The notes beneath the pieces were generated by a model, which saw only the letters and a program-made list of their open reading frames with translations, ran no database searches and had not been told where the DNA came from. From positions 1-7,008 of the forward strand of contig DUZM01000114.1 of assembly GCA_013349485.1 (NCBI GenBank): DNA of 7,008 nt. The letters run 5' to 3'. Made by a program: the position numbers and the translations under genes. Below, one piece after another: positions 6,462-7,008 of this stretch. This DNA is from Candidatus Hydrogenedentota bacterium. Its GTDB lineage: Bacteria; Hydrogenedentota; Hydrogenedentia; Hydrogenedentales; SLHB01. Within the stretch, counting starts at the first letter, position 1; each line of letters opens with the position of its first letter.

Positions 6462-6467
6462 CTCCTT
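6462..6467 (-). promoter_or_regulatory. Ribosome-binding site for the lipoprotein gene
   Basis: On the minus strand AAGGAG (6467-6462) stands 11 bases before the ATG at 6450. A nearer ATG at 6460-6458 is only one base from it and out of frame. This site supports the signal-peptide start over the longer upstream reading. Confidence 0.6.
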
Positions 6468-6593
6468 TCGTTTTTGGAACGCCGCAGTGGCCTCCCCCTT
6501 CATCGGACGAGTCGTATCTCAAACGTCCCAGGCCTTCTGCGAAGCTGCAAGCACAACATCAGGCCGAGGAGGAACGCTTGTCATTGCGTAGAG

Positions 6594-6625
6594 CCGGAAA
6601 GGACCTCTCTTTCAGTCCTTGCCGG
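6594..6625. repeat. Inverted repeat spanning the uronate isomerase stop codon
   Basis: CCGG-a-AAGGAC (6594-6604) and GTCCTT-g-CCGG (6615-6625) form a 10-pair stem with one internal mismatch and a 10-base loop. The minus-strand stop codon (6614-6612) is in the loop. No T-run follows on either strand, so it is not a canonical intrinsic terminator. It may act as a factor-dependent terminator or protect the mRNA 3' end. It lies between two minus-strand genes. Confidence 0.5.
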
Positions 6626-7008
6626 GGTGCATCCCGAGCAGTGTCTGGGGCGTCTCGAAGAGGATCTCGCGGGCGATGCTGACTGCGGCATTGGCGTCAT
6701 ATTGGCCCAAGGCGAACTTGTCTGCAAGTACCTTAGCCAGGATGCGCTTGACGATCACGCACTTGGCGTACGCCCACTCGATGCAATAGGCGTCCGAGAA
6801 GAATCCGATCTGCTTGTTGGTTGGGAGCATGTCGAGTCGTTCGGCCATGATGCGCTCGATGATGGACGGGAAGAAATTGTGCCACCAATAGCCGGCCAAG
6901 GCGAGGTTCGGTAGTTCCCGGCACAGCGTGCACAGCGATTGATTGGCGTGGGCGCTCGCTAGGTAACACTGGAAACGGCGTCTGGGGTGGCGGCCAACGC
7001 TCTCGGCA
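6612..7008 (-). CDS. Uronate (glucuronate) isomerase-like protein, C-terminal part
   Basis: The reading frame enters from the right edge at 7007 and gives 131 codons before the TGA at 6614-6612. Visible landmarks are CRELPNLAMAGYWWHNFFP, an IIERIMAERLDMLP helix, GFFSDAYCIEWAYAK, and a helical tail ending LFETPQTLLGM. This layout, with an aromatic-rich strand, a helix, an (F/T)SD motif after a Gly-Phe, a long helix and a short tail, resembles the end of uronate isomerases and related amidohydrolase-superfamily TIM barrels. In those proteins a conserved Asp (TDSRSF in UxaC-type proteins) sits at the same place. Such enzymes interconvert aldo- and keto-hexuronates in the cytoplasm. The N-terminal metal-binding HxH region is out of the window, so activity cannot be judged. 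It reads towards the lipoprotein gene with a 161 bp gap. A related amidohydrolase of other specificity is the main alternative. Confidence 0.7.
   Translation of the reverse strand, partial: AESVGRHPRRRFQCYLASAHANQSLCTLCRELPNLALAGYWWHNFFPSIIERIMAERLDMLPTNKQIGFFSDAYCIEWAYAKCVIVKRILAKVLADKFALGQYDANAAVSIAREILFETPQTLLGMHPGKD

Noticed and set aside
6420..6914. 164-codon plus-strand open frame
   Set aside because: It covers the antisense of the lipoprotein start, the intergenic gap and the uronate-isomerase-like gene, so it is a shadow.

Overview
This 7.0 kb, mostly GC-rich window looks like chromosomal DNA of a free-living, carbohydrate-degrading bacterium. GH130 and GH38 enzymes, a C-terminal segment resembling uronate isomerase and a possible lipoprotein signal suggest a Gram-negative environmental lineage of the Planctomycetota/Lentisphaerota/Hydrogenedentota type. 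That placement is a guess from style; nothing in the sequence proves it. There are no RNA genes, CRISPR arrays, integrases or intact insertion sequences.

Layout, left to right. (1) The window opens inside a universal stress protein gene (+, ends at 236). (2) A 183 bp convergent gap follows, holding an imperfect 21-bp palindrome (318-372) that resembles a REP element. (3) A complete calcineurin-like metallophosphoesterase lies on the minus strand (420-1166). (4) A 174 bp divergent intergenic region (1167-1340) holds a near-consensus sigma70 promoter for the rightward genes, a weaker leftward promoter in the same AT-rich island, and a structured leader. (5) A rightward three-gene cluster follows: two tandem GH130 paralogues (1341-2276 and 2279-3220) and a GH38 alpha-mannosidase (3291-5867). 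(6) Two minus-strand genes face it: an unrecognised putative lipoprotein (5836-6450), whose 3' end overlaps the mannosidase gene by 32 bp, and the C-terminal 131 codons of a uronate-isomerase-like protein (6612 to the window edge).

The three rightward genes form the functional core. None of their products has an export signal. They fit a cytoplasmic pathway in which GH38 removes alpha-linked mannose and GH130 phosphorolyses a beta-mannoside, yielding mannose-1-phosphate and a shortened acceptor. N-glycan-like or mannan-derived oligosaccharides are the natural candidate substrates. The uronate isomerase suggests neighbouring sugar-acid catabolism.

The most notable observation is that the first GH130 copy keeps the catalytic Asp but has lost several other conserved residues that its neighbour retains. 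It may be a hydrolase, a specificity variant or a non-catalytic partner. I found no clearly unprecedented system. The other points worth a second look are the REP-like palindrome, the leader structure, two 8-G tracts, the 3' gene overlap and the unassigned lipoprotein.
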